From an uncultured Prevotellaceae bacterium (GTDB taxonomy: Bacteria > Bacteroidota > Bacteroidia > Bacteroidales > Bacteroidaceae), in the NCBI GenBank assembly GCA_900315455.1, contig OMZE01000028.1, forward strand, positions 1 to 51,368: a stretch of 51,368 nucleotides of DNA, given 5' to 3'. The notes beneath the pieces are model-generated. The model made no database searches and had not been told where the DNA came from. It saw only the letters and a program-made list of their open reading frames with translations. A program made the translations under genes and the position numbers. Below, piece by piece: positions 42,459 to 51,315 of the stretch; within the stretch, counting starts at the first letter, position 1, and each line of letters opens with the position of its first letter.

Positions 42459-43709
42459 ATGCGATATGTAATTTCTGCCCCAAATCACCTCGATACCACC
42501 ATCGACTTGCCTGCATCCAAAAGCATCAGCAACCGTGCGTTGGTGATGCATGCACTCTCTGACGGCAAAACGTTTCCCGACAACTTATCCGACTGCGACG
42601 ACACCCAGGTGATGGTCAACGCCCTACGCGACATGCCACCCATCATCGACATCAAGGCTGCTGGCACCGCCATGCGCTTCCTCACTGCTTACCTGGCCGT
42701 GACCGACAGTGGTGAACATATCATTACCGGTACCGAACGCATGAAACACCGCCCGATAGGCACGTTGGTCGATGCCCTTCGCCGACTTGGTGCTGACATC
42801 GAATATACAGAGGAAGAAGGCTACCCACCCCTTCGCATCCGTGGCCATCAACTCGACGGCGGATGGGTAGAGGTGCCCGGCAATATCAGTTCACAATATA
42901 TCTCCGCCCTTCTCATTGCAGCGCCCGCCATGCGGAATGGCATGAACCTGCACCTGGCAAGCGGCGTTATCTCAAAGCCCTATATCGAACTGACACTGTG
43001 CACCATGCGTGATTTCGGTGCCGAGGTGGAATGGACTGGTCCCGACAGCATTGAAGTGAAACCTCACCCCTATCACACCAAACCATATTTTATCGAGAAC
43101 GATTGGACATCGGCATCCTATTGGTATGAGATGATGTCGCTGGCCGACGATGACTCCGAAGTGCGCCTTACCGGACTCACCGACGGTTCGCTACAAGGCG
43201 ACTCCATGGTGCGCTACCTCTTCAACATGTTTGGAGTGAAGACTACTTTCGCCAACATCGAGAAGGGGGTTCCCACTACTATCACTCTCCGCAGGCACCC
43301 CATCTCCCTCCCACGGTTGGACTATAGTTTCGTCAATCAACCCGACCTTGCTCAGACCGTTGTTCTGGCATGTGTCTTGAAAGGCATCCCCTTCCATTTC
43401 CAAGGACTCAACACACTCCGCATCAAGGAGACCGACAGGATTGAGGCCTTGAAAAGGGAACTGCTGAAACTGGGATATGTGGTGCGCAGCAATGCTCTCA
43501 ACGACTTGATTTGGACGGGAGAGCGTTGCCGTGCCGATATCCACCCTGTCATCGATACTTACAAAGACCACCGCATGGCCATGGCCTTTGCCCCCGCTGC
43601 ATTTCTCTTTCCAGGACTGCGCATCGATGACCCCAATGTGGTCACCAAGTCATATGCCAAGTTCTGGGATGACTTGCGCCGTGCAGGGTTCCAAATCACA
43701 GAAGAGTAA
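42459..43709 (+). CDS. aroA: 3-phosphoshikimate 1-carboxyvinyltransferase (EPSP synthase)
   Basis: A 416-residue shikimate-pathway enzyme that joins phosphoenolpyruvate to shikimate-3-phosphate. N-terminal PASKSISNRALVMHAL carries the Lys and Ser that bind shikimate-3-phosphate, DCDDTQVMVNALR and AGTAMRFLTAYL are the usual loops, and TLRIKETDRIEALKREL plus KDHRMAMAF lie near the C-terminus. The PEP loop reads AGTAMRF. Its stop TAA overlaps the ATG of the next gene (43709), suggesting coupled translation. Confidence 0.96.
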   Translation: MRYVISAPNHLDTTIDLPASKSISNRALVMHALSDGKTFPDNLSDCDDTQVMVNALRDMPPIIDIKAAGTAMRFLTAYLAVTDSGEHIITGTERMKHRPIGTLVDALRRLGADIEYTEEEGYPPLRIRGHQLDGGWVEVPGNISSQYISALLIAAPAMRNGMNLHLASGVISKPYIELTLCTMRDFGAEVEWTGPDSIEVKPHPYHTKPYFIENDWTSASYWYEMMSLADDDSEVRLTGLTDGSLQGDSMVRYLFNMFGVKTTFANIEKGVPTTITLRRHPISLPRLDYSFVNQPDLAQTVVLACVLKGIPFHFQGLNTLRIKETDRIEALKRELLKLGYVVRSNALNDLIWTGERCRADIHPVIDTYKDHRMAMAFAPAAFLFPGLRIDDPNVVTKSYAKFWDDLRRAGFQITEE

Positions 43710-44104
43710 TGGGCATTGTCTGGATATGCATTGGTGCCCTCATCGGGCTAGGCCTCTTTGCCGCCATTGTCAACAAGTTGACCACAAAAGGCGGCGACCC
43801 ACCCATTACCGTTGGCAACAGTTGCGACACCTGCGACGGCACCAACAGCAAATGCGAACAGGAATGTATGCTCGAGGCATCGGTGAAACCCATAGAATAC
43901 TTTGATGACGAAGAGTTGGACAAGTTTGCCGGAAGGCCATCCGACACCTATGAAGACAGCGAGGCAGAACTATTTGCCGACGTCCTCTACACCATGCGTC
44001 CCGATGAAGTGGCGGCTTGGATGCGTAGCCTCAACCTCCGTGGCATCAACCTGCCCGACCAATTGAAAGATGAGGTTATCCTGCTGATTGGTGACGATAG
44101 GTGA
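43709..44104 (+). CDS. Single-pass membrane protein with Cys cluster
   Basis: A 131-residue protein: membrane segment VWICIGALIGLGLFAAIVNKL (residues 4-24), then NSCDTCDGTNSKCEQEC with cysteines in the pattern C-x2-C-x8-C-x3-C, and an acidic helical C-terminal half (YFDDEELDKFAGRPSDTYED). The Cys cluster could bind zinc or an iron-sulphur cluster. No family is recognised. The ATG overlaps the aroA stop by one base, and porW follows after 89 nt, so the gene is embedded in the aroA-porW-porX run. Context suggests an envelope role, not shown. Confidence 0.75.
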   Translation: MGIVWICIGALIGLGLFAAIVNKLTTKGGDPPITVGNSCDTCDGTNSKCEQECMLEASVKPIEYFDDEELDKFAGRPSDTYEDSEAELFADVLYTMRPDEVAAWMRSLNLRGINLPDQLKDEVILLIGDDR

Positions 44105-44193
44105 CAAAATGGCCTCCACTATAGCGAAAACACCTTCTTCAAGGCAATAAAATGCCCTTCTTCGGGTTAAGAATAAGGATGAGACAATATTGG

Positions 44194-47100
44194 ATGAAAG
44201 CCATAACACCACTGCTGCTGACAGCCACGCTGTTGGCTATTTTGTCGTGCTCTGCCCAGAAGAACACCGCAAAAAGCAGGTTCTGGCAATCATTCACAGC
44301 AAAGTACAACACCTACTACAATGGTACGCTGGCCTATATCGACGGTTCTATGGAAAAGGAGAAAGGCAACCAAGACAATTACACTGAAATCATCCCCCTC
44401 TACCCTGTGGGCAACAAGAAGAGCCGAGAATTGGGCAAGGGCAATTTCGACAAAGCCATAGAAAAGAGCCAGAAAGCCATCAAACTGCACAGCATCAACA
44501 AACGGCCGGAATGGACGAAGAGCCGCAGAAAGACAGCACGCGACATCGAATGGCTCAACCGTCGTGAATATAACCCGATGATGTGGAAAGCCTGGATGCT
44601 GATGGGGCGCTCGCAATTCCATAAAGGGGCTTTCGACGAGGCTGCGGCCACCTTCTCATACATGAGCCGCCTCTACCAGACCCAACCCGCCATCTATGGC
44701 AAGGCACGCGCCTGGCTTGCCAAATGCTACATCGAACAAGAATGGCTCTATGATGCCGAAGACGTTATCCGCAACATGAGCCGCGACTCCATCAACTGGC
44801 ACGCCCAGAAAGAATGGGACTACACCTATGCTGACTACTACATCCACACTGGGGAGTACGAGCGAGCCATACCTTATCTCCGCAAGGTCATCAAGCATGA
44901 GATGCGACGCAAGCAACGGGCACGTGAATGGTATCTCCTCGGACAACTGGAGGCGCAACTGGGACATCGTGACGCAGCCTACAAGGCATTCCGCAAGGTG
45001 AGTCGGCAAAACCCGCCCTATGAGTTGGATTTCAATGCTCGCATAGCCATGACCGAAGTGATGGCACCGGGCAAGACGAAACAAACCATCAGCCGTCTGA
45101 AACGGATGGCATCCAACGACAACAACAAAGACTTTCTCGACCAGGTGTACTACGCCATGGGCAATGTCTACCTGCTCGACAAAGATACCGCCAATGCCAT
45201 TGCCGCATACGAAAAAGGCAACGAAAAGGCTACCCGCTCCGGAGTGGAAAAGGGTGTGCTGCTCCTCAAACTCGGCGACTTATACTGGGAGAAAGAGAAA
45301 TATGGCGACGCACAGCGCTGCTATGGTGCCGCCATCGGCATGCTCGACAAAGAGCGCAAGGACTATGAGGAACTGTCGCGCCGCTCGAAAATTCTCGACG
45401 AACTTGCTCCATATACTGAGGGCATCCATCTGCAAGACTCACTTCTCGCCCTCTCCGAGATGTCGGAAGAAGAACGCAACAAAGCCATCGACCGGGTCAT
45501 CGAAGAGTTGAAAAAGAAAGAGCGTGAAGAACGACGCAAGCAGCAAGAAGAGACCGCACAGCAAGTGCAGCAACGCAATGGAGCGGTAGGCAACCGCAAT
45601 CAGCCTGCCACTACCACCAACCAGCCTACCGACCAAAAAGGTGAATGGTATTTCTACAACCAGTTGGCAGTGTCGCAAGGCAAGGCCGCTTTCCAGAAAC
45701 AATGGGGAAAGCGTGAGAATGCCGACAACTGGCGCCGTGTCAACAAGACCGTTGTGAGCGACTTGTCGATGGACGGCAACAACGAAGCCATGCAAGACTC
45801 GCTGGCCGCCATGCAGGAAGCCATGGAAGACTCGCTGGCTACCGCTGCCAACGACAGTGCACAGAACGACCCACACAAGCGGGAGTATTATCTGGCACAG
45901 ATTCCCTTCACCGAAGAGCAGAAGGCCGAAAGCCATGCCATCATCGCCGACGGCTTGTTCCACTCAGGCATCATTTTCAAAGACAAGTTCGACAACCTAC
46001 GGCTGAGTGAGAGACAATTCGACCGTCTCCTCCTCTCCTATCCCGATTTTGAGAAGATGGACGAGGTGTACTACCATCTGTTCCTGCTCCACTCCCGCAA
46101 AGGCGAGCACAACCTGGCCGAGAACGACGTGGAACAACTGCGCCAAAGATACCCGGAAAGCCAATGGACCACCATTCTCACCGACCCCTATTACGTGGAG
46201 AATTCAAAATGGGGCGAGCACATCGAAGACTCTCTCTATGCCGCTACCTATGATGCTTTCAAGGCCGACCGGTTCCAAGAAGTGCTAACCAACGCCAATA
46301 TTTCGGAAAAGCGTTTCCCGTTGGGTGCCAACCGCGACAAGTTTGTGTTCATACGTGGTCTGAGCCGGTTAAACAACAACGACTCTGAAGGATGCCTGGA
46401 AGACATGAACTTTGTCGTGAAGAATTTCCCAACGAGTCGCATCAGCGAGATGGCAGGAATGATAGTCAACGGCGTGAAGGCAGGACGAAAACTTCATGGT
46501 GGGAAATTCGACCTCGGTGATGTGTGGAGCCGACGGGCCATCGTACTCAACGACAGCGACTCCATCGCTGCGCGCAAGTTCGTTGCCGACCGCGACAAGG
46601 ATTTCCTATTCCTCATCGCCTACTCTCCTGATTCACTCAACGAAAACCAGTTGCTCTTCGAGATGGCAAGGTTCAACTTCACCACCTATGTCGTGCGCAA
46701 TTTCGACATCGAAATCGAAGACGCCGACGGCATCCATCTGATGAAGTTCTCTGGATTCCGCAATTTCGACGAGGCTCACCAGTATGCCAGCGAGGTGCAT
46801 AACCAAGCCGGTATCGTGAAACTTATACGAAAAGCCCGAACGATACTCATCAGCAGCGACAATCTGGAACTGCTTGGCAAGCAATTCAGTTACGATGACT
46901 ATGATGCGTTCTACGCCAAGCATTTCGCCCCATTGAAAGTAAGGACCGAAAACCTCTTGTCTGAACCTACAGAGATGGGGTATGAAAAAGAACCTGACAT
47001 GAAGGAAGCCATGTCGGGAAGGGGCACAGACGACTCCCCTGCCGATGATGGCTTGAATATCGACGACAATGGCGATGTGGGTGGCAATGCCGTGGACGAT

Positions 47101-47946
47101 GGATTCGACCTGCCCGAAGAAGAGCCGGTGGCTCCAGCCACTGACAACGAAAGCATTGACTTGCCCGACGTGCCGGCTTCATCTTCCTCTGGTAGACCTG
47201 CTGACAGACCGACGCCGCCTACGACAACGGAACCTCCGACAACCAACGACGACACGATTGTGCCACCTGCTGATGACACGACTGTGCCACCTGCAGACGA
47301 CAGCGACGACACAATTGTGCCACCTGCTGATGACAACGTGCCGACTCCTGCCGACGACAACGACTTCGTGGTGCCATCATCAGAGGACGACGGCTATACG
47401 CTCCCCGAGGATGACGACAGTTACAACCTCGATGATAACTCAGGTAATACGCCTTCAGGAAATACCATACTGCCACAAGGCAACGATATCGATATTATCG
47501 ACGACAACAACGGAGGCAATAATGGCAATGGCAGCAATGACGACGACGAATACATACTTCAGTCAAAGCGTCACAACATCCATAATCCTAACGGTGTGTC
47601 TCCTGTGGGCGCTACGCAGGATAAGACAGAGAGGGCAGCCATTCCCACCACTGCTCCCGTGCAGGAAGAACTTGTTCTGCCAACGCAGAGTGCACAAAGC
47701 CAAGCCAAGCCGAAGCCGACGACAAAGCCTGAGACCAAAAAGCAGGAGGCTACCGTCAAAAAGCAAGAAGCCCAACCTGTAAAACCGCAGCAAGAGACTG
47801 TTGTCGAAGACGACGTCATCATCTTTGACGATGAATACGTTATCGACGACACGCCACAAACTCCATCCCCCTCGAAGAAGAAGAAAGAGAAAGAACTCGA
47901 CGACCTTTACCTGGAAGACGAGTATTATGAACTCGACGGTTTTTAA
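44194..47946 (+). CDS. porW: PorW/SprE-like type IX secretion lipoprotein with long acidic tail
   Basis: A 1250-residue lipoprotein (signal KAITPLLLTATLLAILSC, Cys19) built of TPR-type repeats (FDEAAATFSYMSRLYQTQPAIYGKARAWLAKCYI, in part; YTYADYYIHTGEYERAIPYL). PorW/SprE is needed for T9SS function and gliding in Bacteroidetes. Residues about 960-1180 are a low-complexity acidic, Pro/Thr/Asp-rich tail (TTVPPADDS-type repeats) and the last 75 are a Lys/Glu-rich charged stretch, both unusually long compared with what I recall for PorW. The start at 44194 is chosen for the signal peptide; 44179 is an alternative. It is directly followed by porX (10 nt). Confidence 0.85.
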   Translation: MKAITPLLLTATLLAILSCSAQKNTAKSRFWQSFTAKYNTYYNGTLAYIDGSMEKEKGNQDNYTEIIPLYPVGNKKSRELGKGNFDKAIEKSQKAIKLHSINKRPEWTKSRRKTARDIEWLNRREYNPMMWKAWMLMGRSQFHKGAFDEAAATFSYMSRLYQTQPAIYGKARAWLAKCYIEQEWLYDAEDVIRNMSRDSINWHAQKEWDYTYADYYIHTGEYERAIPYLRKVIKHEMRRKQRAREWYLLGQLEAQLGHRDAAYKAFRKVSRQNPPYELDFNARIAMTEVMAPGKTKQTISRLKRMASNDNNKDFLDQVYYAMGNVYLLDKDTANAIAAYEKGNEKATRSGVEKGVLLLKLGDLYWEKEKYGDAQRCYGAAIGMLDKERKDYEELSRRSKILDELAPYTEGIHLQDSLLALSEMSEEERNKAIDRVIEELKKKEREERRKQQEETAQQVQQRNGAVGNRNQPATTTNQPTDQKGEWYFYNQLAVSQGKAAFQKQWGKRENADNWRRVNKTVVSDLSMDGNNEAMQDSLAAMQEAMEDSLATAANDSAQNDPHKREYYLAQIPFTEEQKAESHAIIADGLFHSGIIFKDKFDNLRLSERQFDRLLLSYPDFEKMDEVYYHLFLLHSRKGEHNLAENDVEQLRQRYPESQWTTILTDPYYVENSKWGEHIEDSLYAATYDAFKADRFQEVLTNANISEKRFPLGANRDKFVFIRGLSRLNNNDSEGCLEDMNFVVKNFPTSRISEMAGMIVNGVKAGRKLHGGKFDLGDVWSRRAIVLNDSDSIAARKFVADRDKDFLFLIAYSPDSLNENQLLFEMARFNFTTYVVRNFDIEIEDADGIHLMKFSGFRNFDEAHQYASEVHNQAGIVKLIRKARTILISSDNLELLGKQFSYDDYDAFYAKHFAPLKVRTENLLSEPTEMGYEKEPDMKEAMSGRGTDDSPADDGLNIDDNGDVGGNAVDDGFDLPEEEPVAPATDNESIDLPDVPASSSSGRPADRPTPPTTTEPPTTNDDTIVPPADDTTVPPADDSDDTIVPPADDNVPTPADDNDFVVPSSEDDGYTLPEDDDSYNLDDNSGNTPSGNTILPQGNDIDIIDDNNGGNNGNGSNDDDEYILQSKRHNIHNPNGVSPVGATQDKTERAAIPTTAPVQEELVLPTQSAQSQAKPKPTTKPETKKQEATVKKQEAQPVKPQQETVVEDDVIIFDDEYVIDDTPQTPSPSKKKKEKELDDLYLEDEYYELDGF

Positions 47947-47956
47947 ACATTCATTT

Positions 47957-49540
47957 ATGAGCAACGGACAACTCCTGTGGGTCGACGACGAGATAGAATT
48001 ACTGAAGGCCCACATCCTATTTCTCCGCAACAAGGGATACGAAGTGACGACGGTGAGCAATGGCACCGACGCCATCGACCAATGCCGTCAGCAAACCTTC
48101 GACCTGGTGCTACTCGATGAGATGATGCCAGGTCTCTCTGGTTTGGAAACCCTACAGAAAATCAAGGAATTCTCCCCTGCCACCCCGATTGTGATGGTGA
48201 CCAAAAGTGAGGAAGAGAACATCATGGACCAAGCCATTGGCTCAAAGATTGCCGACTACCTGATCAAGCCCGTCAATCCCAGCCAGATACTCCTCACCTT
48301 GAAAAAGAATATCCACCGCAAGGAAATCGTGACCGAAGTCACTCAAAGTGGTTACCAACAAAACTTCCTCGACATTTCCACTAAGATTTCCGATTGCCAG
48401 ACTTCCGAAGACTGGATAGAGATTTACAAGCGTCTCGTTCACTGGGAACTGGAACTGAGCGACACCGACAGCAGCATGACAGAGATGTTGCATACCCAGA
48501 AAGAGGATGCCAACAATGGTTTTGCCAAATTCATCAAGAAATACTATCTCGACTGGGTTCGTCCTCAGATGAAAGGAAACCAGGGCAGACCAACCCAAGG
48601 CACCGACCGCCCCATGATGAGCAATGACATCTTCAAACGCAAGGTATTCCCCCTACTCGACCAGGGCAAGAAAGTGTTCCTGATTGTCATCGACAATTTC
48701 CGTTTCGACCAGTGGCGCGTGTTGTCACAAGAGATAGGCGATATGTTCGACATCGAGGAAGATATGTATTACAGCATTCTTCCCACCGCCACTCAATATG
48801 CTCGCAACGCCATCTTCAGCGGTCTGATGCCCATACAGATTGCCACCATGTTTCCCGACCTATGGGTCGATGAAGACGAGGAGGAAGGAAAGAATCTCAA
48901 CGAAGGCCCGCTTATCCGTACCCAACTTGAGCGTTTCCGACGCCACGACACCTTCTCCTATCATAAAATCAACGATTCCAATGGCGCGGAGTCGTTTATG
49001 CAACAATTGGGCAACTTGAAGAAATACGACCTTAATGTGGTGGTGTTCAATTTCATCGACATGCTTTCTCATGCCCGAACAGAGTCGAAGATGGTTCGTG
49101 AGTTGGCCAACAACGAGTCTGCCTACCGCAGCATCACAAGGAGTTGGTTCCGCCATTCCGTGATGTCCGACTTGTTCAAGACACTTTCACAAAGCGACTT
49201 CACCATCGTTCTGACCACCGACCACGGCAGCATACGCGCCTCAAAACCCATCAAGATTATCGGCGACCGCAACACCAACACCAACCTGCGTTATAAACTG
49301 GGCAAAAACCTAAGTTACAACCCCAAAGAGGTGTTTGTCATCAAGAATCCCCAGCAGGCACAGTTGCCCGCCCCCAATCTGAGCACCTCGTATGTCTTTG
49401 CCACGGGAGCCGATTTCTTCGCCTATCCCAACAACTACAACTATTATGTGTCATACTACAAAGACACATTCCAGCATGGTGGCATCTCCCTGGAAGAAAT
49501 GCTCATCCCTGTGGTAACCCTTACACAACGCAAACGATAA
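47957..49540 (+). CDS. porX: PorX-type response regulator with PglZ domain
   Basis: A 527-residue protein: receiver domain (1-125) with phospho-acceptor Asp54 in LVLLDEMMPG and Lys in YLIKPV, a linker helical domain (130-210), and a PglZ alkaline-phosphatase-like domain (210-520) with FLIVIDNFRFDQW, ILPTATQYARNAIFSG (candidate nucleophile Thr) and VLTTDHGSIR metal ligands. PorX regulates type IX secretion with sensor PorY and has phosphodiesterase activity on nucleotides in studied species. PorY is not in the window. The ATG at 47957 is used; the ORF start at 47801 lies inside porW. tsaE follows after 6 nt. Confidence 0.95.
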   Translation: MSNGQLLWVDDEIELLKAHILFLRNKGYEVTTVSNGTDAIDQCRQQTFDLVLLDEMMPGLSGLETLQKIKEFSPATPIVMVTKSEEENIMDQAIGSKIADYLIKPVNPSQILLTLKKNIHRKEIVTEVTQSGYQQNFLDISTKISDCQTSEDWIEIYKRLVHWELELSDTDSSMTEMLHTQKEDANNGFAKFIKKYYLDWVRPQMKGNQGRPTQGTDRPMMSNDIFKRKVFPLLDQGKKVFLIVIDNFRFDQWRVLSQEIGDMFDIEEDMYYSILPTATQYARNAIFSGLMPIQIATMFPDLWVDEDEEEGKNLNEGPLIRTQLERFRRHDTFSYHKINDSNGAESFMQQLGNLKKYDLNVVVFNFIDMLSHARTESKMVRELANNESAYRSITRSWFRHSVMSDLFKTLSQSDFTIVLTTDHGSIRASKPIKIIGDRNTNTNLRYKLGKNLSYNPKEVFVIKNPQQAQLPAPNLSTSYVFATGADFFAYPNNYNYYVSYYKDTFQHGGISLEEMLIPVVTLTQRKR

Positions 49541-49546
49541 GCCATC

Positions 49547-49966
49547 ATGATTATACATATCGACCAATTAGAACAAATAGATGCCGCAGCGAAAGAGTTT
49601 GTTGCCGCCATGGGCGACCACACCATCTTTGCCATGTATGGCAAGATGGGAGCCGGCAAAACCACCTTCATCAAAGCCATCTGCAAGGAACTGGGGGTCG
49701 ACGAGGTCATCACTTCGCCCACCTTCGCCATCGTCAACGAATATCATTCATCGACATCCGGTCAGCCCATCTATCATTTTGATTTCTACCGCATCAAGAA
49801 AATCGAGGAAGTCTACGACATGGGCTACGAAGACTATTTCTACAGTGGTTCTGTGTGTTTCATCGAATGGCCGGAATTGGTGGAAGAACTGTTGCCCGAT
49901 GATGCCGTCAGGGTCGATATTACCGAGACTGCCGATGGCAAACGTACTGTTGAAATGCAGTTCTAA
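49547..49966 (+). CDS. tsaE: tRNA t6A biosynthesis ATPase TsaE
   Basis: A 139-residue P-loop ATPase. Walker [18 protein letters not shown] (about residues 29-45), Walker B region near [13 protein letters not shown], and the characteristic [22 protein letters not shown] with [13 protein letters not shown]. TsaE supports the TsaB-TsaD complex in making N6-threonylcarbamoyladenosine on tRNAs. Its product is the substrate of MtaB encoded at 24060-25409. It overlaps no neighbour; start 6 nt after porX. Confidence 0.95.
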   Translation: MIIHIDQLEQIDAAAKEFVAAMGDHTIFAMYGKMGAGKTTFIKAICKELGVDEVITSPTFAIVNEYHSSTSGQPIYHFDFYRIKKIEEVYDMGYEDYFYSGSVCFIEWPELVEELLPDDAVRVDITETADGKRTVEMQF

Positions 49967-50004
49967 CTTATCCTTAACGTATTCATTCATCAACCCCCTC
50001 CGAC

Positions 50005-50337
50005 ATGAAAAGAACGACCCTATTGTTTCTGGCTATACTGATGGCGCTCACCATTGGAGCCAAACCCGTGAAGACGCGCCTCAAGATCAGCAACGCCTCT
50101 TCCAAATCAAAGATAGAGTATGCTGCCCGACATATTTATGGGGTGACCCAAGCCTCTTACGACGCGTCGACAAGGATTCTTGTGGTGACCTATGACAACA
50201 AGAAGACCAATACGTCAAAAGTAAGGGCCGGGATAAAAAAAGCCGGATATGCCATTGGCAGTTTTGCTACACAGAAAAGCGCCATACAACAAGGGCAGAA
50301 GTCGGAGAGGACTTCTCCTGCCACGAAGAGCAAATAA
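50005..50337 (+). CDS. Secreted HMA-fold-like small protein lacking CxxC
   Basis: A 110-residue protein with a signal peptide (MKRTTLLFLAILMALTIGAK). The mature part (about 25-90) has the heavy-metal-associated ferredoxin-like pattern: KTRLKISNASSKSKIEYAAR, GVTQASYDASTRILVVTYD and AGIKKAGYAIG. The usual metal-binding M-x-C-x-x-C is replaced by NASSKSK, so classic soft-metal binding is unlikely. The C-terminal tail is Lys/Ser/Gln-rich. It starts 38 nt after tsaE, the last gene of the run. Similar CxxC-less secreted proteins occur in Bacteroidetes but I do not know a function. Confidence 0.75.
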   Translation: MKRTTLLFLAILMALTIGAKPVKTRLKISNASSKSKIEYAARHIYGVTQASYDASTRILVVTYDNKKTNTSKVRAGIKKAGYAIGSFATQKSAIQQGQKSERTSPATKSK

Positions 50338-50394
50338 TAACCAACATCCAGAAAAAATCACCCAACTTCCACAGAGGCCTGTTCCTCTGGACCA

Positions 50395-50442
50395 ATACAC
50401 CAAGAAGCCGGTTTCCCATGGGAAACCGGCTTCTTGGTGTAT
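50395..50442. repeat. 48-bp perfect palindrome between convergent genes
   Basis: Arms 50395-50418 and 50419-50442 are exact reverse complements with no spacer (centre CCCATGGG). It sits between the stop of the HMA-like gene (50337) and the stop of the SLT-like gene (50454). No U-run follows in either direction, so if it terminates transcription it is atypical. It may extrude as a cruciform. Confidence 0.85.
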
Positions 50443-50453
50443 GAAATGAAACC

Positions 50454-50867
50454 TTAGTTCATATAACTCATCACTTTCTCAAAATAGCGTTGAGTGCTCT
50501 TCACTTTATAGTGGGCACCTCCCTGCCACATACGGATGGCACGCTCCACATTGTTTGTCGGATTGTAGTACGACTGGATGATGATGAACATCTCTTTCGA
50601 TTTCTGAAGGTTGAAACGATCGTTGAGAGAATATCTCTTCGGATTGTTTCTACGCTTGAGGATATTGTTCACCTCATTCACACAAACGGGAGCCATCTGG
50701 AGTGGACCACAATAAATACCGTTACGAGCCTTCACATTACCCCTACTCTCCACCATCATGATGGCATCAATCACTGGATTCCAATCGAAATCGGAAGTCT
50801 GTGCAGATGAATGGGTTGTAAAGAATAAACATGTGATAACAAATACATACTTCAATGCTGTTTTCAT
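50454..50867 (-). CDS. Secreted lytic-transglycosylase-like protein
   Basis: A 137-residue protein with a signal peptide (MKTALKYVFVITCLFFTTHSSAQ). The mature part resembles the SLT lysozyme-like fold: VIDAIMMVESRGNVKARNG (catalytic Glu in VES), GIYCGPLQMAPVC in place of the usual GLMQ motif, and IIQSYYNPTNNVERAIRMWQGG matching the late SLT helix. The Cys-bearing loop and short size make it divergent, and activity is not certain. The ATG at 50867 follows another ATG at 50870. A TACTTTTG box on the minus strand lies at 51013-51020, giving a long leader. Confidence 0.7.
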   Translation of the reverse strand: MKTALKYVFVITCLFFTTHSSAQTSDFDWNPVIDAIMMVESRGNVKARNGIYCGPLQMAPVCVNEVNNILKRRNNPKRYSLNDRFNLQKSKEMFIIIQSYYNPTNNVERAIRMWQGGAHYKVKSTQRYFEKVMSYMN

Positions 50868-51012
50868 CATAATCAAATTTTTGGAGCCTTGATATCCCTT
50901 GAACAATAATCAAAATTAACCGGCCAGAAAAACAAGTGTGCCGAAAGACTCCTGTTACTACTTTAGGCACCCATCAAACCAGACAGGAATTGCCTATTTA
51001 TTTAACTCGATG

Positions 51013-51020
51013 CAAAAGTA
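51013..51020 (-). promoter_or_regulatory. -7 box upstream of the SLT-like gene
   Basis: TACTTTTG on the minus strand, about 145 nt before the ATG; the -33 match is unclear. Confidence 0.4.
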
Positions 51021-51263
51021 GTAAAAAAATCTCATAAATCTATCATTTTAAGTGAGATATAGGACATATTTAAGATTTTTCAAGGAAATCAAGCAAGAAC
51101 TTCAGAGTTTTTCACATAAATTAGCATTATGCTGTGTGCGTACACAATGCATAAAAACTGTAATAATAGTCAATATCACAACCATTACAACAATGAAACA
51201 GATATCCTTTTTCCTCCCCTTTTACTTCTCTTATACTACCCTTTACCCCCCTTTTTACTCCAT

Positions 51264-51308
51264 AAAAACAAAAAAGTCTCCCCGGATGCCCTGAGGCTCC
51301 GGGGAGAC
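51264..51308 (-). terminator. rRNA operon terminator
   Basis: On the minus strand GTCTCCCCGGA (51298-51308) pairs with TCCGGGGAGAC (51276-51286), followed by a T-rich run (51264-51275). It is 8-10 nt after the 5S rRNA end. The rest of 51021-51263 holds no supported gene. Confidence 0.9.
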
Positions 51309-51315
51309 AGTAAAG

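Noticed and set aside
47069-47782. 237-codon ORF in another frame of the porW tail
   Set aside because: It is a shadow of the repetitive Asp/Pro/Thr coding region; composition is Thr/Arg/Leu-rich and unnatural.
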